Assembly: GCA_018241785.1 (NCBI GenBank)
Contig: JAFEDF010000175.1
Coordinates: forward strand, 1-56,049
DNA length: 56,049 nt
DNA from: Pseudomonadota bacterium
GTDB taxonomy: Bacteria; Pseudomonadota; Gammaproteobacteria; Burkholderiales; Casimicrobiaceae
Direction: 5' to 3'
A model generated the notes under the pieces. The model was not told where the DNA came from. It searched no databases and saw only the letters and a list, made by a program, of their open reading frames with translations. Of this stretch, positions 19,340 to 26,415 are shown piece after piece; positions within the stretch are counted from its first letter, which is position 1; the number at the start of each line of letters is the position of its first letter. Both the position numbers and the translations under genes were made by a program.

Positions 19340-19780
19340 TCACACCGCGCGCACCAGCACCGCGACGAACGCGAAGGCGCCGATCAGCGCGAGCGCCACC
19401 GCGATCGCCTGCAGCGGGGTGCGGCTTGCGACACTGCGGATGCCCGCCACGGGCCCGAACTCGTCCGACATGTAGTCGAGCAGCCGCCGGTACTGCCAGA
19501 GAGAGATGACCAGTCCGGCGATGCCCGCGCAGATCAAGGCGAGCCCGAGATAGCGGGGCATCTGCGGGCGCAGCGCGGGCGCGACGCCATCCATGTCCTG
19601 CAGGCGGGCGAAGAACTGCACGATGGTGAAGCCGAATCCGATCAGCGCCGTCGCCGTGCGGACCCATGACATCAGCGTGCGCTCGATCGAAAGCCGCGTC
19701 CGCAGCCACGCGAAGTGGCTTTCCGCAGTCGGCTTGACCACGAATCGGGGAGAACCGGTGTCGCTGGCGTCGTCGGGCAT
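19340..19780 (-). CDS. YidH/DUF202 family membrane protein
   Basis: The 146-aa protein has a polar N-terminus and then the DUF202 hallmark FAWLRTRLSIERTLMSWVRTATALIGFGFTI, with three membrane helices in all. YidH-type proteins are small inner-membrane proteins of unknown role. ATG 19780 fits the family N-terminus; an in-frame start at 19858 would add 26 residues and overlap the promoter-like repeat. It is the first gene after repeat copy B. Confidence 0.85.
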   Translation of the reverse strand: MPDDASDTGSPRFVVKPTAESHFAWLRTRLSIERTLMSWVRTATALIGFGFTIVQFFARLQDMDGVAPALRPQMPRYLGLALICAGIAGLVISLWQYRRLLDYMSDEFGPVAGIRSVASRTPLQAIAVALALIGAFAFVAVLVRAV

Positions 19781-19842
19781 CGGTGGCTGACGGAACTCGT
19801 CGCGAAGGGAGAGCGACGTGAAACCTGCGCTCGATGGCAGCG

Positions 19843-19891
19843 CACGATAGCGATGCACGCGGGATGCGGCTATCCGACCTTGGTAGGATCG
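19843..19891 (-). promoter_or_regulatory. 49-bp repeat copy B: dyad operator plus promoter
   Basis: This is the second copy of the 49-bp element, with the same 18-bp dyad ATCCTACCAAGGTCGGAT and the same TATCGT -10-like box (complement of 19844-19849). The predicted start near 19837 is about 57 bases before the DUF202 ATG. It lies between that gene and the end of the hybrid kinase/LuxR regulator (20001). The rest of the 220-base gap holds no gene. Confidence 0.6.
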
Positions 19892-20000
19892 CGGGCCATC
19901 ACGGCGAGTACGGCGCGCGCTATCGGCCCAATGTGGCCAGCGGGACCGGTGGCAGGCGGCGGTCGGCCGCAGCCCCGGCGGTGACGCTGTGCGGCCCCCG

Positions 20001-22343
20001 CTACCGGCCGGGGCGTTTCGAACGTTCGCCGATCCCTGCCGCTTCGCAGGAGCGAACGAGCTCAGCCACCGAGCGAACCTGCATCTTGTCCATCACCTGT
20101 CCGCGGTGCTGCTTCACCGTGGCCTCGCTGATCTCGAGATCGGAGGCGATCTGCTTGTTCAGGCGGCCTGCGATGACGCAGTGCAGAACATCGCGCTCAC
20201 GAGGGGTGAGTGTGGCGAGCCGCCGCTCGACCGCCTGCCGCTCGCGCGCTGCGCGGGTGAGTTCCTCGCTGCGCGCGACCGCCCGGCGCACCGCGTCGAT
20301 GAGCACGGAATCGTCGACGGGCTTCGCGAGGTACTCGAACGCTCCGTCTTTCATCGCCGTGACGCCCGTGGCAGCGTCGTCGCGCGCCGTGAGGTAGACC
20401 ACCGGAGCGCAGAGGCCCCTGCGCGCAAGCTCCCGCTGCAGCTCGGCACCCGTCATGCCGGGCATCTGCATGTCGAGCACGAAGCATTGCGCGGATTCGA
20501 GCAGCGGGCTCGCCAGGGCATCGGCCGCCGAGCCGAACGGCACCGCACGCCATCCGCCGGCTGCCAGCAGGCGCACGACCCCATCGCGAACGGCGTCGTC
20601 GTCATCGACGACGCAAACCGTTACGATGCTCTCGCCGACCGGTGTTGGGGCATTGGCGATCGGAGGCAATCCGGCGCCTGCGACAGGCGCGACGCTTTCC
20701 AGCCGAAGCGCGAATCGAAGCGTCGTGCCTCCGCCGGGGTTCGCCTCGGCGACGATCGTGCCGCGATGCGCCTCGACGATCGAGCGCGAAATCGCGAGAC
20801 CCATGCCGAGCCCTTCGCCTCGCGTCGTGAAGAACGGGTCGAAGACTCGCTCGAGGCGATCGTCCGCAATGCCGGTGCCCGTGTCCGACACGCGGACCTC
20901 GACCCACTCGCCGGACACGCAGACGAGCCGCAAGGCGAGCCGTCGTTCGGGTACCGGGCGATCCTGCAGCGCATGCAGCGCGTTCGACAGCAGATTGAGC
21001 ATGACCTGCTGAATCTGCGTGCGCACGCCGCAGACGACGAATCCCTTGCGAAGCTCGTTGTCGAGCCGGACGTGCCTTGCGTCGAACTCGCTCCTGAACA
21101 GGATCACGACGTCGTCACACGCCTCGCCGAGGTCGAAGCTCGACGTCGGCGGCTCCTCGCGGCGAAGCAGCTTGCGCAGGTTGTCGACGACCGCCGCCGC
21201 GCGCTTGTCATCACGCACGATCGCTTCGAGAATTTCGCGCATCGGTCCTGCGCCGTCCTCGCCGAGACCCCGCAGTCCAGCCTGCGCATTGGCGAGGATG
21301 CCCGTCAGCGGCTGGTTCAACTCGTGCGAAAGCGACGCGGTCAGCGTCCCCGCATGGGCGGCACGATCCGCGTGGCGCAACTCGGCGCGCAGGTCTCGCG
21401 ACTCCTGCTCGGCCGCACGAAGTTCCGAAACGTCCCACACGGTGGCGAGCGTGCGTCGCGGGGTCCCGTCGATCTCGTATGCAGTCTCGATACGGCTGCG
21501 AACCGTCCGGATCACCCCATCGGGGCGAATGATTCGATACTCGAGCTCGACATTCGGCGTTTGCCGCGCCAGCGCGAGGTCGTTGGCCTCGCGCACGCGT
21601 GCGCGGTCGTCGGGATGAACCAGGTCGAGCACTTCGTTCGCAGTGCCCGTGAGGACGGAGCCGAAGATGCGATTCGCCTCCTCCGAGCCGACGAGCGTGT
21701 CGTCCCACCAATCGCTTACGTAGCTGCCTATGCGGGCGATGCGCTGTGCTTCCGCGAGATTGCGTTCGCTTGCCTGAAGCGCCCGCTCGGTGTTGTGGCG
21801 GGTGAGCACGGCAAGAAAGGTCTGCGCGACCATCTGGAGTCGCGCGAGGATCGTTTCGGGCCATGCGGGCATGGGTTTCGTGCCGGTGAGGCAGAGCGCG
21901 TGCGTCACACTCCCGCCGATGCCGACCGGGATCACGAACAGCGACTGCAGGCCGAGACCGGCCGCCGAAGCTCGATCGATCGTCGCGTCGACGGGGAAGT
22001 CGTCGATGCACGTGAGCACGACGCGCTCGCCGCGAAAGATGGTCTTCGCGTGCGTCCACGGAAACAGGGCCCCGTACTCCAGCGTCGTCGGAGCGCGCGG
22101 AACTCCTTCGAGCGCGACGACATGCCGTAGGCGGGCCTGCCGGATGTCCGGCTGGACCTCCATGATTCCGCCTTGGTCGACCGCGAAAAATGCGATGAGA
22201 TCGCGCAAGCAGGCGTCGACGACTCCGGCCAGTGCGCTTCCGCCGGTCTGGGCGAGGCGAGTCGAGATCGAAAGGACCAGGTGCAGGAACGCCTGCACGT
22301 CATCCGCGGACGTCGTGGCGCCGCGCGCGACGGCCATGTCCAT
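20001..22343 (-). CDS. Hybrid sensor histidine kinase / FixJ-type LuxR response regulator
   Basis: The 780-aa protein combines a whole two-component pathway. Residues ~15-190 look like a GAF domain; ~195-310 a PAS domain with PAC (ELEYRIIRPDGVIRTVRSR); then HisKA with phospho-His340 in SLSHELNQPL; an HATPase_c with LLSNALHAL, DTGTGI and GLGMGLAI; a receiver with Asp624 in VLDMQMPG and Lys in YLAKPVD; and a LuxR/FixJ helix-turn-helix at ~710-765 (LTPRERDVLHCVIAGRLNKQIASDLEIS). It is soluble: no membrane helix is evident, so the signal is probably internal (redox, gas or a small ligand, inferred). ATG 22343 has a G-rich stretch upstream; ATG 22337 is also possible. It is the best candidate to bind the dyads in the 49-bp repeats. 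Confidence 0.9.
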   Translation of the reverse strand: MDMAVARGATTSADDVQAFLHLVLSISTRLAQTGGSALAGVVDACLRDLIAFFAVDQGGIMEVQPDIRQARLRHVVALEGVPRAPTTLEYGALFPWTHAKTIFRGERVVLTCIDDFPVDATIDRASAAGLGLQSLFVIPVGIGGSVTHALCLTGTKPMPAWPETILARLQMVAQTFLAVLTRHNTERALQASERNLAEAQRIARIGSYVSDWWDDTLVGSEEANRIFGSVLTGTANEVLDLVHPDDRARVREANDLALARQTPNVELEYRIIRPDGVIRTVRSRIETAYEIDGTPRRTLATVWDVSELRAAEQESRDLRAELRHADRAAHAGTLTASLSHELNQPLTGILANAQAGLRGLGEDGAGPMREILEAIVRDDKRAAAVVDNLRKLLRREEPPTSSFDLGEACDDVVILFRSEFDARHVRLDNELRKGFVVCGVRTQIQQVMLNLLSNALHALQDRPVPERRLALRLVCVSGEWVEVRVSDTGTGIADDRLERVFDPFFTTRGEGLGMGLAISRSIVEAHRGTIVAEANPGGGTTLRFALRLESVAPVAGAGLPPIANAPTPVGESIVTVCVVDDDDAVRDGVVRLLAAGGWRAVPFGSAADALASPLLESAQCFVLDMQMPGMTGAELQRELARRGLCAPVVYLTARDDAATGVTAMKDGAFEYLAKPVDDSVLIDAVRRAVARSEELTRAARERQAVERRLATLTPRERDVLHCVIAGRLNKQIASDLEISEATVKQHRGQVMDKMQVRSVAELVRSCEAAGIGERSKRPGR

Positions 22344-22377
22344 TGGGCCCCCGGTTGAGAACGGTTCTTGTTCGCCA

Positions 22378-22405
22378 ATTGTACAGCCTCCGCCGCGATC
22401 GCAAG
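22378..22405 (-). promoter_or_regulatory. Promoter of the hybrid kinase gene
   Basis: On the minus strand CTTGCG (22405-22400) is followed after 16 bp by TACAAT (22383-22378). The predicted start is near 22371. The palindrome AGAACGGTTCT (22358-22368) then falls just inside the transcript, a position suited to a repressor. Confidence 0.45.
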
Positions 22406-22517
22406 CCCGCGGCCCCGCCGGTAGAATGAATCGATTGGACGACAGAGACTGCCGCGGCTGCATCGGGATTGCCGCCGCGGCTGCCGCCCGTCGATCGCCC
22501 GGACCTCACAACGGCGC

Positions 22518-22979
22518 GTGGCCCGCCTCGAACTCAGGATCCCTCCACCCGCCGTCGCGCTCGTTGTCGCGGCGGCAATGTGGCTGGTCGCGCGCGCGGG
22601 GCCCGCGCTCGACGCTCCGTTCACGACGAGAGTCGCCGTCTTCATTGCGCTGGCGCTGGTCGGCGTCGCGCTTGCGCTCGCCGGGAAACTGGAGTTCAGG
22701 CGCGCGCGCACGACGGCCAATCCCTTCCGGCCGGAGAACGCATCGACGCTCGTTGCCACCGGCGTCTACCGGTTCACTCGCAATCCGATGTATCTCGGCC
22801 TCGCGCTGGCCGGGCTCGGCTGGGCCGCCTTCCTCTGCTCGGCGTGGGCGCTTGCCGGCCCGGTCATCTTCGTCGTCTATATCAGCCGCTTCCAGATCGC
22901 ACCCGAGGAGCGCGTGCTCGCAGCGAAGTTCGGCACCGCCTACGCGGAGTACGCTTCGCGGGTACGCAGATGGATCTGA
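22518..22979 (+). CDS. Isoprenylcysteine carboxyl methyltransferase-like (PEMT/ICMT) membrane protein
   Basis: The 153-aa protein has four or so membrane helices and the ICMT-family C-terminal block TGVYRFTRNPMYLGLALAGL with a later PEERVLAAKFGTAYAEYASRVRRW. Family members are SAM-dependent methyltransferases of lipids or prenylated substrates; the bacterial substrate here is unknown. The start is GTG 22518, as no ATG fits before the first helix. A possible -10 (TAGAAT, 22422-22427) lies in the divergent gap shared with the kinase gene. The cupin gene follows after 27 bases. Confidence 0.83.
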   Translation: MARLELRIPPPAVALVVAAAMWLVARAGPALDAPFTTRVAVFIALALVGVALALAGKLEFRRARTTANPFRPENASTLVATGVYRFTRNPMYLGLALAGLGWAAFLCSAWALAGPVIFVVYISRFQIAPEERVLAAKFGTAYAEYASRVRRWI

Positions 22980-23006
22980 CTCGACATCCGCCTGGATGAT
23001 CACACC

Positions 23007-23486
23007 ATGTCCCGACCGCCCCCGCCGGTTGCGATCCTCGCCGCCGACGCCCCTGCCAAGAGCCGGCGTTCGAACTATCCGGAGCCCTTCGCTTCGCTGA
23101 TGGCGAAGCGCGAAAAGCATCCGCTCGGCGATCTCTTCGGACTCACCAACTTCGGTGTCAACCTGACGCGCCTCGCTCCCGGGGGTGTGTCCGCCCTTCG
23201 CCACGCGCACGCGAAGCAGGACGAGTTCGTCTATGTCCTACAAGGCAGGCCGACGCTGCACACTGACGATGGGCCCACGGCGTTGTCCCCCGGGATGTGT
23301 GCCGGGTTCAAGGCCGGAACGGGCAACGCGCATTGCCTCGCGAACGATACCGGCGAGGAGGTCGTGTACCTCGAGATCGGCGATCGCACGTCGGGCGACG
23401 AGGTCACCTACCCGGACGACGACGTTCGCGCCGAGTACGTCGACGGGCGCTGGGTCTTCACGCACAAGGACCGCACGCCGTACTGA
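23007..23486 (+). CDS. Cupin-domain protein
   Basis: The 159-aa protein has a single cupin barrel. Motif 1 is RHAHAKQDEFVYVLQG, giving His, His and Glu metal ligands, and motif 2 centres on GNAHCLAN. It ends with a conserved-looking tail (VDGRWVFTHKDRTPY). Small cupins of this type bind a metal and may be isomerases, dioxygenases or sugar-binding proteins; the reaction is not evident. The upstream membrane methyltransferase is close enough for co-transcription. Confidence 0.82.
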   Translation: MSRPPPPVAILAADAPAKSRRSNYPEPFASLMAKREKHPLGDLFGLTNFGVNLTRLAPGGVSALRHAHAKQDEFVYVLQGRPTLHTDDGPTALSPGMCAGFKAGTGNAHCLANDTGEEVVYLEIGDRTSGDEVTYPDDDVRAEYVDGRWVFTHKDRTPY

Positions 23487-23599
23487 CGCGGAAGGTGCGA
23501 AAGCAATTGGTGTGCGACGGACCAGTGCCGGTAGGTCGGCGTACGATAGGCGGGTTCGGGGCCGTCGTCCCGGTTGCGAGTGCGACCATTTGTAATCGA

Positions 23600-23621
23600 C
23601 TGCTGCGGCTGATCGCAGCAG
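23600..23621 (+). other. Perfect hairpin just before a start codon
   Basis: CTGCTGCG (23600-23607) and CGCAGCAG (23614-23621) form a perfect 8-bp stem with a 6-base loop, ending 10 bases before the hydrolase ATG at 23632. No Shine-Dalgarno sequence is visible there. It may influence translation of the hydrolase, or terminate the cupin transcript. The rest of the 145-base gap holds a possible -10 (TACGAT near 23541) and nothing else. Confidence 0.5.
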
Positions 23622-23631
23622 CCAAACGCCG

Positions 23632-24438
23632 ATGCCGACCCTCTCCAAACCATCGTTCACGATCGACTACGCCGACGACGGGCAAGGGGAGCCGGTCGTG
23701 CTTGTCCACAGTTCGGTGAGCGCCAATCGTCAGTGGCGCGCGCTCACCGACGCGCTGAAGGACCGCTATCGTGTCCTCGCGATCAACCTCTTCGGCTACG
23801 GCGATACGACACCCTGGCGTGCGACCGCGCGGCAGACGCTCGAAGCACAGGCACAGCTCGTTGTCGCGCTGTGCGAGGGCCTCGGCGCCCCGCTTCGCCT
23901 CGTCGGGCACTCGCTCGGCGGATCCGTCGCGCTGAAGGCTGCGAGTCTCATGGGCTCGCGCGTCACGAGCCTCGTTCTCCTCGAACCCAATCCATTCCAT
24001 CTGCTGCGCCAGCACCGTCGTACCGAAGCCTACGAGGAATGCTGCAGCCTGCGCGATCACGTGAAGCGCTACGGCGCGCTCGGTGACTGGCCGCGGGTCG
24101 CCGAGCGCTTCGCTGACTACTGGCTCGGCGACGGTTCGTGGAGCGCAATGCCCGAAAGGCGCCGCGCAGCATTTGCCGAATCGCTGCCGCCGAACTTCTA
24201 CGAGTGGGATGCGGTGATGGGCGAAACCACGGCGATCGAGAACTGGGCTAAGCTCGGCGCGCGAACGCTCGTCGTGAGCGATCCCTCGACGCGCCTGCCG
24301 ATCCGCGAGATCGTGGCGATCTTTACGGAAGCCTGCCCGCACTGGATTTTCCGGACGGTTACGGCGGGCGGGCACATGGCGCCGCTCACCCGGCCCGATC
24401 TCGTGAATCCGATTGTCTGCACATTCCTGGATCCATGA
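23632..24438 (+). CDS. Alpha/beta hydrolase
   Basis: The 268-aa protein has the alpha/beta-hydrolase fold: VVLVHSSVSANRQW (oxyanion region), nucleophile elbow GHSLGG (Ser about 105), an acid in LVVSDPSTRLP and the catalytic His in VTAGGHMAPLTRP. It is of the usual length with a modest cap between residues ~135 and 200. The substrate is unknown; esterases and C-C hydrolases share this pattern. It overlaps the next small ORF by four bases. Confidence 0.85.
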   Translation: MPTLSKPSFTIDYADDGQGEPVVLVHSSVSANRQWRALTDALKDRYRVLAINLFGYGDTTPWRATARQTLEAQAQLVVALCEGLGAPLRLVGHSLGGSVALKAASLMGSRVTSLVLLEPNPFHLLRQHRRTEAYEECCSLRDHVKRYGALGDWPRVAERFADYWLGDGSWSAMPERRRAAFAESLPPNFYEWDAVMGETTAIENWAKLGARTLVVSDPSTRLPIREIVAIFTEACPHWIFRTVTAGGHMAPLTRPDLVNPIVCTFLDP

Positions 24439-24650
24439 ACCCTCCCGAAACTGTATTCGAGGCATTTGCCGTCCACGGCAGGCGGCTCGTCGCACCGTTC
24501 CCCGTCGGTCTCCTCAAGATCGGCTTCTCGGGATTGAAACAGAAGCTCCTCGACTTGATCGTCGCGATGCTGCTCCTCGCGATCGCCGATCGCGTGGGCG
24601 AGTCGGATCACGGCGAGTACACTTCGTCGAAGTACGTCGATCACTCATAG
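24435..24650 (+). CDS. Small hypothetical ORF, uncertain
   Basis: The 71-residue frame begins in an ATGA overlap with the hydrolase stop, which supports translational coupling. It has one hydrophobic stretch (LLDLIVAMLLLAIADRV). I recognise no family. Third codon positions are less GC-rich than in the neighbours. The 3' end contains a possible -10 (TACACT, 24619-24624) and the palindrome ACTTCGTCGAAGT, which could instead belong to the promoter of the next gene. The ORF may not be real. Confidence 0.35.
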   Translation: MNPPETVFEAFAVHGRRLVAPFPVGLLKIGFSGLKQKLLDLIVAMLLLAIADRVGESDHGEYTSSKYVDHS

Positions 24651-24664
24651 CATCGGAGCAGCCC

Positions 24665-24973
24665 GTGAGCGACCCCGTCCCCGCGCTGGTCGTCGATCTC
24701 CTCGAGTGGCTTGGCCCCCAGGGTAAGCCTTATCATGAAGTCATGGACGCATGGCGCACGTCGTGCCCGCGCCTGCCGGTCTGGGAAACCGCCAACGAGC
24801 AGGGTCTGATCGACCATCTGCCCACACCCGGCGCCCGGGCGCGAATCGCCGTATCGGACAAGGGCCGCGAGTTCCTCGCCGCGAGGGGCGGCGCTGATCG
24901 GACAAGGGCCGCGAGTTCCTCGCCGCGAGGGGCGGCGCTGATTTGCGTTCATGAGAGAACGCGTTCGTGGTGA
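24665..24973 (+). CDS. Small conserved-type protein with frameshifted C-terminus
   Basis: The 102-aa product starts at GTG 24665 with GGAG at 24655-24658. The first ~75 residues (VVDLLEWLGPQGKPYHEVMD, AWRTSCPRLPVWE, then a basic end) match a short family I have seen in Burkholderiales, possibly winged-helix-like; its function is unknown. A 44-bp tandem duplication (24853-24940) shifts the frame after GREFLAARGGAD. Without the second copy the protein would continue LRS and stop at 24951-24953, giving about 81 residues. The present tail (about 25 residues) is therefore probably new and non-native. Confidence 0.65.
   Translation: MSDPVPALVVDLLEWLGPQGKPYHEVMDAWRTSCPRLPVWETANEQGLIDHLPTPGARARIAVSDKGREFLAARGGADRTRAASSSPRGAALICVHERTRSW
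24853..24940 (+). repeat. Exact 44-bp tandem duplication
   Basis: Bases 24853-24896 and 24897-24940 are identical and adjacent. The 44-bp period is not divisible by three, so the copy shifts the reading frame of the small gene it sits in. The perfect identity suggests a recent event. Confidence 0.95.
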
Positions 24974-25009
24974 ACGCCGGGCAGTCTCTCGATCGCTCCT
25001 GGGGCCACG

Positions 25010-26080
25010 ATGATCTACCGCCAGCTCTTCGATCCACAGTCGTCGACCTACTCATACCTCCTCGCCGACGCGGCGACCCGCGAGGCGGTCCTGATCGACC
25101 CGGTGTTCGAGCAGGCGCGCCGCGACGAAGCGCTGATCCGCGAGCTCGGGCTTGCACTCGTCGCAACGATCGACACGCACGTGCACGCCGATCACGTCAC
25201 CGGCGCATGGCTCCTGAAGCAGCGCCTCGGGAGCGCGATCGCGATCTCTGCGGCGAGCGGCGCCACGGGGGCCGACCGTTCTCTCGCGCACGGTGATCGC
25301 ATCGCGTTCGGCGCTCGCTCGCTCGAAGTGCGCGCGACTCCGGGACACACCAGCGGGTGCATCACGCTCGTGCTCGACGACGAGAGCGCGGCCTTCACCG
25401 GCGATTGCCTGCTGATTCGCGGCAGCGGCCGCACCGACTTCCAGCAGGGTGATCCACGCGCGATGTACCGCTCGGTGCGAAGCCAGATCCTGACACTGCC
25501 TTCGGCGTGCCTGCTCTATCCGGCGCACGACTACCGCGGGTTGACGGTGACGAGCGTTGCCGAGGAACGCACGTTCAACCCGCGGCTCGGCGGCGAAGCG
25601 GCCGAGAGCGACTTCGTCGGCTACATGAAGAACCTCGGGCTGCCGCACCCGAAGCTGATCGACATCGCGCTGCCGGCAAACCTCGCGTGCGGGCGGCCCT
25701 CCGACGAGCACGCGCCGCGCGCCGATCCGGCATGGGCGCCGCTCACCTACACGTTCGCCGGCATCTACGAGATCCAGCCGCAGGCGCTCGAGGAGCACGC
25801 ATCGGCGGTGCAGATCGTCGACGTTCGCGAGAAGGACGAGTTCGAGGGACCGCACGGCCGCATCCACGGCGCGCGCTGGATCGCGATCGGCGATCTCGCG
25901 ACGCACTCGTCCGAACTCGCGCGCGATCGCCCGGTGGTGACGGTGTGCCGCGCAGGCGTGCGCTCGGCGCAGGCGTCGGTGATGCTGCAGAAGCAGGGAT
26001 TCACCGAGGTTGCGAACCTCGCCGGAGGCATGCTGCGCTGGCGCGCAGAAGGTCACCCGGTCGAGGGCGCGCGCGCCTGA
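25010..26080 (+). CDS. Persulfide dioxygenase-like MBL hydrolase fused to rhodanese
   Basis: In this 356-aa protein residues 1-235 form an ETHE1-type metallo-beta-lactamase domain: THVHADHVTG (metal ligands), TPGHTSGC, FTGDCLL and YPAHDYRG. Residues ~250-356 form a rhodanese domain with the active-site loop VCRAGVRSA (Cys about 316). Such fusions oxidise glutathione persulfide to sulfite and pass sulfur to or from thiosulfate. Glutathione would come from GshB, which is encoded in the same window (50121). ATG 25010 matches the family N-terminus (MIYRQLFDPQSSTYSYLL). The stop is six bases from the convergent small gene. Confidence 0.88.
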   Translation: MIYRQLFDPQSSTYSYLLADAATREAVLIDPVFEQARRDEALIRELGLALVATIDTHVHADHVTGAWLLKQRLGSAIAISAASGATGADRSLAHGDRIAFGARSLEVRATPGHTSGCITLVLDDESAAFTGDCLLIRGSGRTDFQQGDPRAMYRSVRSQILTLPSACLLYPAHDYRGLTVTSVAEERTFNPRLGGEAAESDFVGYMKNLGLPHPKLIDIALPANLACGRPSDEHAPRADPAWAPLTYTFAGIYEIQPQALEEHASAVQIVDVREKDEFEGPHGRIHGARWIAIGDLATHSSELARDRPVVTVCRAGVRSAQASVMLQKQGFTEVANLAGGMLRWRAEGHPVEGARA

Positions 26081-26090
26081 GGTGGCTCAG
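26077..26090. terminator. Short hairpin spanning two convergent stop codons
   Basis: CTGAG and CTCAG flank GTGG and contain the two stop codons of the convergent genes. It is short and has no T-tract, so a termination role is doubtful. Confidence 0.25.
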
Positions 26091-26338
26091 TACGTCTTCT
26101 TGCGCACGACGACGTGGTAGAGGACGAGGAGCGCCACGGCGCCGACGAGCGCGCCGATGAAGCCCGCCGATTGCCCTTCCCGGTAGATGCCGAACGCCTG
26201 TCCGACGTAGGTCGCTCCGATCGCGCCGGCGATGCCGAGCGCCGCAGTGAGGAAGAATCCGCCCTGACCGCCAGGCGTTACGAACTTCGCGATGATGCCC
26301 ACCACGAAACCGATGATGATCGTCGCGACGATGGACAT
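26087..26338 (-). CDS. GlsB/YeaQ/YmgE stress-response membrane protein
   Basis: The 83-aa protein has three helices and the family pattern IIIGFVVGIIAKFVTPGGQGGFFLTAALGIAGA, with a Gly-rich second half. These transglycosylase-associated-named proteins are small inner-membrane stress proteins of unknown mechanism. It is the last gene of the RND-channel block but is separated from the channel by 77 bases, so it may have its own promoter. Confidence 0.88.
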   Translation of the reverse strand: MSIVATIIIGFVVGIIAKFVTPGGQGGFFLTAALGIAGAIGATYVGQAFGIYREGQSAGFIGALVGAVALLVLYHVVVRKKTY

Positions 26339-26415
26339 GCGCTCCTCGAGTTGCGGGTCGCCCCGGTACGCCTATCTTGCCGCATCCGCCGCCGCGACGC
26401 GAGCCCGCTCGCGCG

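Noticed and set aside
15960..19891. Possible insertion-sequence or attachment-site interpretation of the 49-bp repeats
   Set aside because: There is no integrase or transposase gene between the copies, they are direct copies upstream of genes, and the interval holds ordinary co-directional genes.
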